A stretch of DNA of 64,000 bases from Salinicola corii (lineage in GTDB: Bacteria; Pseudomonadota; Gammaproteobacteria; Pseudomonadales; Halomonadaceae). Below are positions 1-6,999 of the stretch, one piece after another (positions within the stretch are counted from its first letter, which is position 1; each line of letters starts with the position of its first letter). A program made the position numbers and the translations under genes. The notes under the pieces are model-generated. The model searched no databases, was not told the origin of the DNA, and saw nothing but the letters and a program-made list of their open reading frames with translations. Where the stretch lies: positions 62,001-126,000 of the forward strand of contig NZ_VTPX01000009.1 in the NCBI RefSeq assembly GCF_008298015.1, in the 5' to 3' direction.

Positions 1-763
1 CATCGGTGCGGGGATCGCGCATTAATGCGGTGAACCCCGGCAGGCCGATATTGCCCTTGCCGAGGCTGTGGTGGCGGTCGACCCGACTGGCGAACTCGCT
101 CTTGGCATCGTTGAGGTGCATGCCGCGCAGGTATTGAATGCCGACCACGCGCTCGAACTCGTCGAGCATTGCAGTGGCGTCCGCCTCGGTGCGCAGGTCA
201 TAGCCGGCGGCGAAGGCGTGACAGGTATCGATGCAGGCGCCCACGCGGGTCTTGTCGTCGACCTGTTCGATGATCTCGGCCAGTTGTTCGAACCTGAAGC
301 CGAGATTCGAGCCCTGGCCGGCAGTGTTCTCGATCACCGCGACCACCGAGCGGGTCGCCGCATGGGTCTCGTTGATCGACTCCGCGATCCGGGCCAGACA
401 GTCGCGCTCGCTGATCCGGTTGAGATGACTGCCGGGGTGGAAGTTGAGCAGTGTCAGCCCCAGCTGCTCGCAGCGCTGGCACTCGTCGATAAACGCCGCG
501 CGGGACTTGGCCAGCCCCTCCGGGTCGGGATGGCCCAGGTTGATCAGGTAGCTGTCGTGGGGAAGTATCTGGGCCGGGCCGAAACCCTGCTCGCGACAGG
601 CGCGCTTGAATGCCTCGATCGTACTCTCTTCCAGGGGCTTGGCCTTCCACTGGCGCTGATTCTTGGTGAACAGCGCAAAAGCGTTGGCGCCGATCTCGGT
701 GGCGCGACTCACGGCCTGGTCGACACCGCCCGCGGCGCTGACGTGGGCTCCGATGGTTTTCAT
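1..763 (-). CDS. nfo: Endonuclease IV (AP endonuclease family 2), C-terminus cut by window edge
   Basis: Cleaves DNA 5' of abasic sites in base-excision repair, in the cytoplasm, using a three-zinc centre. The minus-strand frame opens [13 protein letters not shown] and carries the family's metal-ligand motifs in order: [36 protein letters not shown] and [12 protein letters not shown]. The start is the ATG at 763-761; a weak AAGGATTGG lies upstream. About 254 codons are present against roughly 280 in the family, so some 25-30 residues, including the last glutamate ligand, fall outside the window. The gene is divergent from the chemoreceptor relic to its right. The identification is firm; only the 3' end is unknown. 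Confidence 0.95.
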   Translation of the reverse strand, partial: MKTIGAHVSAAGGVDQAVSRATEIGANAFALFTKNQRQWKAKPLEESTIEAFKRACREQGFGPAQILPHDSYLINLGHPDPEGLAKSRAAFIDECQRCEQLGLTLLNFHPGSHLNRISERDCLARIAESINETHAATRSVVAVIENTAGQGSNLGFRFEQLAEIIEQVDDKTRVGACIDTCHAFAAGYDLRTEADATAMLDEFERVVGIQYLRGMHLNDAKSEFASRVDRHHSLGKGNIGLPGFTALMRDPRTD

Positions 764-854
764 GAGGTCATCCAATCCTTGGGGCTCGCGCTCGCAGTGT
801 AGCAGCCGCGCCAAGGCGGTGTCCCGCGGCGGGAAGGGGCCGACGAAAAGGGAG

Positions 855-881
855 TGAAGTGTCGCTTCGGGATGCCGATAA
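855..881 (+). promoter_or_regulatory. Sigma-28 (FliA)-type promoter in front of the chemoreceptor relic
   Basis: TGAAGTGT at 855-862, an 11-base spacer, then a perfect GCCGATAA at 874-881. The FliA consensus is TAAAGTTT, N11, GCCGATAA, so this site matches 6 of 8, the exact spacing, and 8 of 8. It lies about 70 bases before the relic's ATG. FliA normally drives flagellar and chemotaxis genes, which fits a chemoreceptor origin. Confidence 0.75.
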
Positions 882-952
882 CTGTTCTGATCGGCATGCA
901 CGCTGACACCCGGTAATGGACCGGATCCGACAACAAGACCGTGAGAGACGCC

Positions 953-1587
953 ATGGATTCATCTTCTTCGCCCAGGGACCTGCTGACCGGTGTCTATGTT
1001 CGTGCCAATCGTCTGATGGAGCTGCTGCTGATCGTCCTCTGCTTCGCGACACTGGGAATGGCCGCCGTTCACGACCTGTGGTGGCCTGCCCTGGTCGTGG
1101 GGTTGCCGGCCAGTATCCTACCCATCGTGATGATCCGGTGCTGGCCGACCGCAGCGCCGGGGCGTCCCGCGATATCAGGGCGCTGATCGGCGACTCCCGG
1201 CAGCAAGTCGTGAACGGTACCGCCAGGGCGGAAGACGTCGCGCATACCATGGCCGACATGCTTGCCCGGACGAACGATGTCGCTCGGCTGATCGACGGGA
1301 TCAGCCGGGCCTGTTGCCGCCAGAGCGACGACATTGGCGAGGTCAACGCCGACCTGCGCGGGATCGGCCAGGATACCGAGGAGAACGGATCGCTGGTCGA
1401 GAGCGTCTCGCGTGCCTCGGAGCGACTGCGTCAGCAATCCTGCCTGCTGGATGAGGCGATCTCATCCTTCGACCTGGGGAAGACGATCGACGCGGCGGCA
1501 TCGAGCCGGTCTTCGGCTGGAGCGGCCCCATCGGGGGGACGCGCGCTCCCTCGGGTGGCCGGCCGAGCGCCGGCGGCAGTGGGGTAG
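953..1587 (+). pseudogene. Methyl-accepting chemotaxis protein relic with internal deletion and frame change
   Basis: The first part (ATG 953, frame running to a stop at 1186) encodes a short leader, then two hydrophobic stretches (RLMELLLIVLCFATLGM and WWPALVVGLPASILPIVMI) like the membrane part of receptors that lack a periplasmic domain. From about 1138 the similarity continues in another frame, to a stop at 1587: LADRSAGASRDIRALIGDS, then QSDDIGEVNADLRGIGQDTE and SLVESVSRASERL. This resembles the end of an MCP signalling domain up to its last helix. The remaining membrane segments, any HAMP domain and most of the signalling hairpin, including its tip, are missing. An out-of-frame deletion near 1130-1140 explains this. 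The intact sigma-28-type promoter is still present upstream. Two unrelated small ORFs are less likely. Confidence 0.75.
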
Positions 1588-1592
1588 CCTGG

Positions 1593-2201
1593 CTATTTGC
1601 CGGTGAATGACAGCCCGTCGCTGATCGAGCGCAACCGTTTCATGGCCTCGTCGCTGGAGAACGGCGGCTGGCGTGGGGGATCGTAGACCTCGCCACGGGT
1701 GCCCTGCACGATCAGGTCGATGGCGTAGCATGTATCGTCCACCACGGCGCGATAACCTTCGGCATTCTGGAAGTGGCTCATGCCGGCGTCGCCAAGGGTG
1801 AAGCCGGTAAACGCCTCTCCCGCCATGGTGGTCTTCGAGGGCATGGCCTGGGCATTGGTGGGCAGGGTCAGGCAGTGGTCCACGGCCTCGGCATCATGGC
1901 TTGCGCCCAAGCGCCACAGGGCGGTCGCCACGTCGTCGGATTCGGGGAGTTCCAGCAGGATCAGGCGATCGCCGGGCGCGTCGTCCGACAGTTGCCAGCC
2001 GCCGTTGTCGAAATAGCTGGAGACCTCGCCATCGACGCGTGTCAGCGAGGCATCGTATTGGACCTCGAGCGGGTAATTCGCCGCGTGAAACGTCTCCTTG
2101 GAAGCGTCGGTATCCTGATTCGAAGCGTCACGCTGCTGGCAAGCACTCAAGGTAACGCCGGCACAGAGCGCGAGTGCGAGGGTAAACGGGAGTCTGGGCA
2201 T
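1593..2201 (-). CDS. Putative lipoprotein of unknown function
   Basis: 202 residues. The N-terminus is a lipoprotein signal peptide: MPRL, a hydrophobic run, then the lipobox LSAC with the cysteine at residue 21. This predicts lipidation and attachment to a membrane facing the periplasm. The mature part is acidic, with a pair of cysteines (VDHCLTL and DDTCYAI) that could form a disulfide. I do not recognise the family. The start ATG at 2201 follows AAGGA with 7-base spacing. It is convergent with the chemoreceptor relic and divergent from the motility gene at 2431. Confidence 0.75.
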   Translation of the reverse strand: MPRLPFTLALALCAGVTLSACQQRDASNQDTDASKETFHAANYPLEVQYDASLTRVDGEVSSYFDNGGWQLSDDAPGDRLILLELPESDDVATALWRLGASHDAEAVDHCLTLPTNAQAMPSKTTMAGEAFTGFTLGDAGMSHFQNAEGYRAVVDDTCYAIDLIVQGTRGEVYDPPRQPPFSSDEAMKRLRSISDGLSFTGK

Positions 2202-2323
2202 CGATATATCCTTCGGATGGCAAACGCTTGGCTAGGTGACAACTGCGCCGTCAAGCGTAGACGATAGCGCCGTGATTTTCCCGGTGGGGTCGCCGCCCGC
2301 GATGCCTGCCCATGCCCGATGGC

Positions 2324-2351
2324 TAAAGTCGGTGTAGCGTCCGGCCGATAA
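2324..2351 (+). promoter_or_regulatory. Sigma-28 (FliA)-type promoter of the YjfB-like gene
   Basis: TAAAGTCG at 2324-2331 and a perfect GCCGATAA at 2344-2351, separated by 12 bases where the FliA consensus has 11. It lies about 80 bases upstream of the start at 2431. Between them, ACCGAAAG(A/G)TCGA occurs twice (2365-2377 and 2381-2393), an uncharacterised direct repeat in the leader. Confidence 0.7.
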
Positions 2352-2430
2352 GACCAATCGATGGACCGAAAGATCGAGAAACCGAAAGGTCGATGGCAAC
2401 ATGGCCTTTCTTCGGATCAAGGAGTTGGTG

Positions 2431-2634
2431 ATGGATACTGCAGTCAATGCCACCGTCGGCACTGCGTTGGCACTACAGAACTTCAATCAGGACCAGCAAG
2501 TGCAGAATAGCCTGTTGAAAAAGTCGCTGGATGGGCAGGCATCACACATCGCGCAGTTGATGTCCTCGGTGTCACCGTCGCCGGAGCTGGCATCCTCCGG
2601 CAGCGTGGGAACGCAAATCAACACCTATGCCTGA
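2431..2634 (+). CDS. YjfB-family putative motility protein
   Basis: 67 residues starting MDTAVNATVGTAL. The pattern is that of the small YjfB family (putative motility proteins): an N-terminal segment, then QNSLLKKSLDGQASHIAQL in the middle, and a C-terminus ending in G(T)QINTYA. The ATG at 2431 is chosen because AAGGAG sits at 2419-2424 with 6-base spacing; the in-frame ATG at 2401 has no such site. The gene is a single unit, with a sigma-28-type promoter upstream and a hairpin downstream, which supports co-regulation with flagella. The molecular function of the family is not established. Confidence 0.78.
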   Translation: MDTAVNATVGTALALQNFNQDQQVQNSLLKKSLDGQASHIAQLMSSVSPSPELASSGSVGTQINTYA

Positions 2635-3146
2635 AGCCTGCGCCCGGCTGGCGCTACCCAGCGCTAGCCGGGCGTCCGAAGGGCTGCCGAACCGTCGCGT
2701 TTCCGATCGGTCCCGGCGTGCCAGGCCACACCTGCACGCGTTACTCCGGTAACCACCTCGCTTTTCCCGTCGTGAGCTTCCATCCCGGCGCAACTCGAGG
2801 AATCTTGACCTATTTCCGTTTTGCCGGTTGACGCCGGCAGATGCCTCGTTTTTAATCAAAATGACCGGAGGGAATAAGTTTATTGCTTTCGGTAATTCGA
2901 TAGCGGATGACGTTATCGAAGACTTCTCATCAACTTTCGGAAATCGTGATGAATTCCCATCGCCTGACCTGTTCACCGTTCTCCAATATCGCGCGCCTGC
3001 GCGGTATGCGAGCACGCTGTCGGTCGCGCGTCCTGGGGTGAATTTCATCATCGGCCGCGACACCCATCGCGGCCGAAAGACGACGAAAGTCCACTCTTTT
3101 TTACTGCGATTCGTGTCCGGCCTTCGCCAATCTGGAGATCGGATCA
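2635..3146. other. 512-base intergenic region, no convincing gene
   Basis: After the hairpin at 2641-2674 the sequence becomes less GC-rich than its surroundings. A 128-codon frame (2828-3214) overlaps the DUF1127 start, lacks a ribosome-binding site and resembles nothing I know, so I do not call it. The stretch probably holds the promoter of the DUF1127 gene, but I see no clear -35/-10 pair. Confidence 0.5.
2641..2674 (+). terminator. Hairpin downstream of the YjfB-like gene
   Basis: Arms CGCCCGGCTGGCGCT (2641-2655) and AGCGCTAGCCGGGCG (2660-2674) pair over 15 bases with one G-T wobble and a 4-base loop. It starts 7 bases after the stop codon. No T-run follows, so termination here is probable rather than certain. 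Confidence 0.5.
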
Positions 3147-3476
3147 ATGAAAATTTCAAATTCTTTCAATGCGTTATTGAAGCGTTTCGCGGCGAGTCGT
3201 CAGTGCCAGCGTGATTTGAGGGCCTTGAGGGGGTTGAACGACCATATGCTCGAGGACATCGGTCTGCGCCGGGAGGAGAACCAGATCGTTTCGGCTTTCC
3301 CGGTCTTCGATGAAAAAACGACGGTGGGAGGGAGTCGTGTTTTCAGCGAGTCCGAGCAGACCGCGAACTACCGAGAGACGGCGGACATGACTCGTGCAGT
3401 GGAAGCGATGCCGGGCGTCGAATCCCTCGCGGACAAGACCGTGATATGTCGATATTGCGGAGAACGATTGGCTTAG
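3147..3476 (+). CDS. DUF1127 (YjiS-like) small protein with C-terminal CxxC
   Basis: 109 residues. Residues about 20-45 (LRALRGLNDHMLEDIGLRR) match the DUF1127 motif, in which an arginine-rich helix precedes the conserved L.DIG(L/I)(T/R)R. Members studied in alphaproteobacteria are linked to RNA turnover, phosphate or stress responses; no function can be claimed here. The protein is longer than usual: about 60 residues follow the motif and end in CRYCGERLA, a single CxxC pair that could bind metal in a dimer or be redox active. The start ATG 3147 follows GGAGATCGG. A strong terminator closes the gene. Confidence 0.8.
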   Translation: MKISNSFNALLKRFAASRQCQRDLRALRGLNDHMLEDIGLRREENQIVSAFPVFDEKTTVGGSRVFSESEQTANYRETADMTRAVEAMPGVESLADKTVICRYCGERLA

Positions 3477-3480
3477 CCAA

Positions 3481-3512
3481 GCCCCGGCCACAGGATGTGG
3501 CCGGGGCTTTTT
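3481..3512 (+). terminator. Rho-independent terminator after the DUF1127 gene
   Basis: GCCCCGGCCACA (3481-3492), loop GGA, TGTGGCCGGGGC (3496-3507), then a run of five Ts. This is a perfect 12-bp stem beginning 5 bases after the stop codon. Confidence 0.92.
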
Positions 3513-3564
3513 CGATGCCTCGATGCTTCGATGCCGTTGCCAACTCACGATCGAGTGGCGGGTT

Positions 3565-4362
3565 TCAGTACCCGAGGCTCGATTTCGGTTTTGGCGTCTC
3601 GGGCTTATAGCGCGAAATCGTCTCGATGGCGGCCTGACGTAGCAGCGAGATATCGATTCCCACGGCGATGAAGTCGAAGCCCCATTGCGCGTAGCGTCTG
3701 GCGTCTGCCTCGGCGGGGGCCAGGATGCCGGCGGCCTTGCCGGCGGCGTGGGTCGCCTCGAGGGTATGGCGAATCATCGCCTGCACGTCGGGATGGTTCG
3801 GATTGCCGGCGTGGCCGACCCCGGTGGACAGATCCACCGGCCCGACGAAGATGGCATCGACGCCCTCGGTCGCCGCTATCGCTTCGGCATTGTCGACGCC
3901 GGTCCGCGACTCCACCTGGACTATCAGGCAAAGCTCCTCATGGGCCCGTGCCAGGTAATCCTCGACGCTGTCCCACCGCGTGGCGCGGGTCAGGCCCCCA
4001 CCGACGCCCCGGAATCCGTGTGGCGGGTAGCGGGTCGCGGCGACCAGTCTGGCGGCCTGCTCGGCGGTGTCGACCATCGGGATCATCAACGTCTGGGTGC
4101 CGACATCGAGCAGCTGCTTGATCAGGGCGGGGTCGTGGTTGACGGTACGCACGACCGGTGCGCTGGCATAGGGGGCCACGGCCTGCAACTGCGAGAGAAT
4201 GGAGGGAACCGTGTTGGGCGCGTGTTCACCGTCGATCAGCAGCCAGTCGAACCCCGCAGTGGCGAGAATCTCGGTAGCATAGCCGGTACCGAAACCGGCC
4301 CAGCAGCCGTAGCGCGTATTGCCGTCGAGCGAGCGGTTGAATGGATTCCGTGGCAGCTCCAT
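3565..4362 (-). CDS. HpcH/HpaI aldolase family protein
   Basis: 265 residues from the ATG at 4362, preceded by AAGAGGTGA; an upstream in-frame GTG at 4371 is poorer. Family members are metal-dependent class II aldolases that split 2-keto-3-deoxy or 4-hydroxy-2-oxo acids to pyruvate plus an aldehyde (HpaI, GarL, RhmA). Visible motifs are LLIDGEHAPN, the metal-site stretch VQVESRTGVDNAEAI, and IFVGPVDLSTG. It lies downstream of the TctC-like gene on the same strand with a 101-base gap, so the two are probably co-transcribed. Substrate cannot be fixed. A keto-deoxyglucarate activity is attractive given the aldarate island 25 kb away, but that is inference. Confidence 0.88.
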   Translation of the reverse strand: MELPRNPFNRSLDGNTRYGCWAGFGTGYATEILATAGFDWLLIDGEHAPNTVPSILSQLQAVAPYASAPVVRTVNHDPALIKQLLDVGTQTLMIPMVDTAEQAARLVAATRYPPHGFRGVGGGLTRATRWDSVEDYLARAHEELCLIVQVESRTGVDNAEAIAATEGVDAIFVGPVDLSTGVGHAGNPNHPDVQAMIRHTLEATHAAGKAAGILAPAEADARRYAQWGFDFIAVGIDISLLRQAAIETISRYKPETPKPKSSLGY

Positions 4363-4463
4363 GCAGGTCACCTCTTGGGTATCTGAGACGGGAAATGAGA
4401 ACGAGCCGGTATCGTCACGACGCCGGCCCGATCGGGTATCGAGAGCAGGGTGCGGGATATCCC

Positions 4464-5441
4464 TTAATGAGTCAGGCCCATCTCGCCCATGATCTTGCCA
4501 AATTTCTGGTCATCTTCGGCCATCAGCTGCGCGAAGCCATCGGCGTCTCGCCACACCACGCCGTAACCTTGCTTGGCCATGAAGTTTTGATAGGCATCGC
4601 TGTCGTAGGCTTTCTTGAGCGCCTCCTCGAGCGTGGCCACGATATCCTCGCTCATGCCCTTGGGACCGACGATGCCGCGCCACGCCCCCAGCGTGAAATC
4701 GCTGCCGATCTGTTCCTTGAAGGTCGGGACATCGGGAAAGCCCTCGAGTCGCTCGGGCGTCATGACGCCGAGGCTCTGGAGCTCGCCGGCATCGATCATC
4801 GATCGCGCCTCGGGAAGCGACGACGCCACCAGGTCGATGCTGTCGGAAGCCAGCTCGGTCATGGCCGGCGCGGAGCCCTGGCTGGGAATCCAGGTGATCT
4901 TGCCGGCGGCGATGCCCTGGTCCATCAGGAAGCCGTTGAGCGCGACGTGCCAGATGCCGCCCAGGCCAGTGCCCGACGCCGTATAGGTGCCTTGCGGGTC
5001 GTCCTTGACCTTCGTCACGAAGTCTTCGAGGTTCTCGAACGGGGAGTCGTCGGCAATCGAGAGGCTGGCGGAGTCGAAATTGACCTGAGCGATGGGGGTG
5101 AAGTCCTGGTAGGTGAAATCGGTCAGCCCCTGCCAGTGCATCATCGCCACCTCGACGGTGGCCAGGCCCAGGGTGTAGCCATCCGGCTTGGCGTTGGCGA
5201 TCGCCGTATGGCCGACCACGCCACTACCCCCGGTACGGTTCTGCACGTTGATCGTCTGCCCGAGCTGTTGTTCCAGCGACGAGGCGATGATGCGCGCCGT
5301 GGCGTCGGTGCCCCCGCCGGCTGCCCAGGGGACGATCAGGGTGATCGGCTTTTCGGGATAGTCCGCCCATGCCAGCGGCGAGGCCAGGACGGCGGCGGAC
5401 AGCAGCAGGCCGAGATGGCGGGGCGCGCTTGATCGTTTCAT
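4464..5441 (-). CDS. TctC-type (Bug family) periplasmic binding protein, orphan
   Basis: 325 residues with a signal peptide of about 26 residues ending SPLAWA, then the Bug-family opening YPEKPITLIVPWAAGGGTD and the internal NRTGGSGVVGH. Such proteins bind carboxylates in the periplasm and usually feed a TctAB membrane pair. No tctA or tctB is adjacent, so this is one of the frequent orphan Bug proteins; it may use a distant transporter or serve in sensing. It is the first gene of a probable two-gene unit with the aldolase. The start ATG 5441 follows GAGGT. A tandem repeat and a palindrome lie directly upstream. Confidence 0.9.
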   Translation of the reverse strand: MKRSSAPRHLGLLLSAAVLASPLAWADYPEKPITLIVPWAAGGGTDATARIIASSLEQQLGQTINVQNRTGGSGVVGHTAIANAKPDGYTLGLATVEVAMMHWQGLTDFTYQDFTPIAQVNFDSASLSIADDSPFENLEDFVTKVKDDPQGTYTASGTGLGGIWHVALNGFLMDQGIAAGKITWIPSQGSAPAMTELASDSIDLVASSLPEARSMIDAGELQSLGVMTPERLEGFPDVPTFKEQIGSDFTLGAWRGIVGPKGMSEDIVATLEEALKKAYDSDAYQNFMAKQGYGVVWRDADGFAQLMAEDDQKFGKIMGEMGLTH

Positions 5442-5466
5442 GGTGACCTCGCTAGGCGTGTCTTGT

Positions 5467-5499
5467 GGTTTTCAGGATGAACGGGTTTTCAAGATGAAC
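5467..5499. repeat. Tandem direct repeat upstream of the TctC-like gene
   Basis: GGTTTTCAGGATGAAC (5467-5482) and GGTTTTCAAGATGAAC (5484-5499) match at 15 of 16 positions with a period of 17 bases. They lie between the gene start (5441) and the palindrome at 5498-5513, in the 5' untranslated region or operator zone. Confidence 0.8.
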
Positions 5500-5513
5500 T
5501 TTGCATGCAAAGT
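5498..5513. promoter_or_regulatory. Perfect 16-bp palindrome, candidate operator of the tctC-aldolase unit
   Basis: ACTTTGCATGCAAAGT is fully self-complementary. It lies 57 bases upstream of the TctC-like start. On the minus strand a weak TTGTGG/TAAGAC pair (17-base spacer) would place it near a transcription start. No regulator gene adjoins, so the protein that would bind it is unknown. Confidence 0.5.
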
Positions 5514-5620
5514 CTTAACCCGGCGTTACGCTCTCCACAATTGCGCAATCGTCTAATGGGGGGAAGTCGACCAGCGCCGACGCTGCGCCGTCGGGACCGG
5601 ACCGTCGCTGCGGCCAGGAC

Positions 5621-5640
5621 AGGCCCGGCGCGCCGGGCCT
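5621..5640. repeat. Perfect 20-bp palindrome downstream of the IalB-like gene
   Basis: AGGCCCGGCGCGCCGGGCCT is fully self-complementary and lies 18 bases beyond the stop codon of the minus-strand IalB-like gene. It can fold into a GC-rich hairpin but has no T-run on either side, so it may be a pause or 3'-end stabilising structure. Confidence 0.7.
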
Positions 5641-5658
5641 GGCATCTGGCGGGGCCCT

Positions 5659-6174
5659 TTACTGCGAGGCGATGCGCTGGCTGGCGCTGGTGAAGCCCAT
5701 CAGCGACAGGTCCATGTCGAGCCGCTTGCCGTCGGGGGCGATGGCGCTGACGGTGGCCTGGTTGCCGCCGCGCAGCTGGGCGAGCAGCTGCGGCGACAGC
5801 GCCAGATTGGCGCGGCAGCCTTGTTGCAGGCAGACCTGATAGGGCATGCCCACCGGTTCGTTGTCGTCCACCTGCAGCTGGATACCCGGCGCCAGACGCA
5901 CGCCCAGCGGCAGCAGGAAGACCATGACCGGACCGTCGGCCTGGGCCGGAAGTCCGACCATGGCGCGCATCAGCGGCTCGTCGCTGTCCGGGTTGCTGAC
6001 CATCTGGCTCATCACGCAGCTCTGGCGCTCACCGCTCTTGGGACAGCGCACTTCCCAGGACTGGAATTGCTCGGTATCGACCTGTGGTTCGTTCGGCTGC
6101 TGAGCCTGCGCCGGCGTCAGGATGGCGGCGGCCAGCGGCAGCAGCGAGGCGAGCAGGGTACGGCGAAAAGACAT
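5659..6174 (-). CDS. Invasion-associated locus B (IalB)-like exported protein
   Basis: 171 residues: signal peptide MSFRRTLLASLLPLAAAILT..AQA, then the IalB-domain pattern with F.SWEVRCP, the paired cysteines in RQSCVMSQMV, PLGVRL.PG, and YQVCLQQGCRANL. IalB domains are periplasmic or outer-membrane associated; in Bartonella the founder promotes erythrocyte entry, but free-living bacteria carry many of unknown role. The start ATG 6174 is taken because it begins the signal peptide and has CAGGAAAA upstream; the open frame extends further upstream without signal. It is followed by the Lrp gene upstream on the same strand with an 83-base gap. Confidence 0.85.
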   Translation of the reverse strand: MSFRRTLLASLLPLAAAILTPAQAQQPNEPQVDTEQFQSWEVRCPKSGERQSCVMSQMVSNPDSDEPLMRAMVGLPAQADGPVMVFLLPLGVRLAPGIQLQVDDNEPVGMPYQVCLQQGCRANLALSPQLLAQLRGGNQATVSAIAPDGKRLDMDLSLMGFTSASQRIASQ

Positions 6175-6257
6175 GGCATTTTCCTGTGTTGTGATCGGTC
6201 GCGCGTCGTCGTGCATGAGTATGGTCCAATTCGCGCGGTGTGGGGCGGTCCTGTCGG

Positions 6258-6743
6258 TCAGAGCTCCACCGGCACGCCGCGATTTTCGAACACTGGACGC
6301 AGCACGAAGTTGGAGTGGACGCCGGAGACGCCCTCGATCGGCGTGATGTGCTGCAGCAGAAGCTGCTGATAGCCGTCCATGTCCTCGACCCGGATCTTGA
6401 GCTGATAGTCGACCTCCTGGCCGGTGATCATCAGGCACTCCTGTACCTGGGGCAGCGCCGCCACCTGGCGCTCGAAGTTGGCGAAGCGCTCGGGGGTGTG
6501 GCGATCCATGGAGATGTGCACCAGCGCCATCAGCCGATAACCCAGCTGCCGCGCGTCGACCAGGGCGCGGTAACCGAGGATCAGCCCGCTCTCCTCCAGC
6601 GCGCGCAGGCGACGCAGGCAGGGCGAGGGCGAGAGTCCGATGCGCTCGGCCAGTTCCTGGTTGCTGATCCGGCCTTCCTGCTGGATCAGTTCAAGGATGC
6701 GTCGGTCGTAGCGATCGAGTGCAAGGGGTTGTGGGACTTTCAT
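6258..6743 (-). CDS. Lrp/AsnC family transcriptional regulator
   Basis: 161 residues from the ATG at 6743 (MKVPQPLALDRYDRRIL). Residues about 12-60 form the AsnC-type helix-turn-helix (ISNQELAERIGLSPSPCLRR), and the remainder is the RAM ligand-binding/oligomerisation domain (YLRVED.DGYQQLLLQ pattern, then GVSGVHSNFVLRPV). Lrp proteins sense amino acids, often leucine. The gene is divergent from leuA, 256 bases away, so control of leuA and itself from the shared region is a reasonable inference. Confidence 0.92.
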   Translation of the reverse strand: MKVPQPLALDRYDRRILELIQQEGRISNQELAERIGLSPSPCLRRLRALEESGLILGYRALVDARQLGYRLMALVHISMDRHTPERFANFERQVAALPQVQECLMITGQEVDYQLKIRVEDMDGYQQLLLQHITPIEGVSGVHSNFVLRPVFENRGVPVEL

Positions 6744-6818
6744 TGGCAATATCTGCCTGTAAGTTTTTACGGGTTGGCAGATTATGCCATCAAGTGGCGA
6801 AAAAGATCGATCTTCGCA

Positions 6819-6962
6819 ATGTCCTGTCGGCTCAAAAGCCTTACACTGTTTCTGCTGCCACAAGCAGCTTCGGGCCGGCCTCCACATCCGGGGGCCGGCC
6901 CTCGTGTCCGCCGCGATCCGCGGTGGCTCAACAGCGGGGCTCGCTCCAGCGGCGCGCCCTAG
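6819..6962 (+). other. Candidate leucine-rich leader peptide and hairpin upstream of leuA
   Basis: An ORF starting ATG at 6819 reads MSCRLKSLTLFLLPQAASG and holds five leucine codons (CTC, CTT, CTG, CTG, CTG) within codons 5-13. It is followed by a stem GGGCCGGCC (6872-6880) / GGCCGGCCC (6893-6901). This arrangement recalls leucine attenuation leaders. Against it: there is no good ribosome-binding site, no T-run after the stem, and the frame runs on to a stop at 6962. Confidence 0.25.
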
Positions 6963-6999
6963 GATCCTTCGGCTCTTTCACCTCGTCAGGATGGTTGCC

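Noticed and set aside
2828-3214. 128-codon ORF before and over the DUF1127 gene
   Set aside because: No ribosome-binding site, overlaps the DUF1127 start in another frame and has no recognisable domain.
4341-5432. Long plus-strand ORF opposite the TctC-like gene (likewise 7147-8298 opposite leuA, 45148-45939 opposite lysR, 46280-47542 opposite leuC and 61851-63083 opposite purF)
   Set aside because: These are antisense shadows of firmly identified genes in GC-rich DNA; they are rich in Arg, Ala, Gly, Asp and His and match no family.
6533-6540. GCCGATAA inside the Lrp gene, resembling a sigma-28 -10
   Set aside because: No TAAA-like -35 at the right distance, and it is within a coding region with no suitable downstream gene on that strand.
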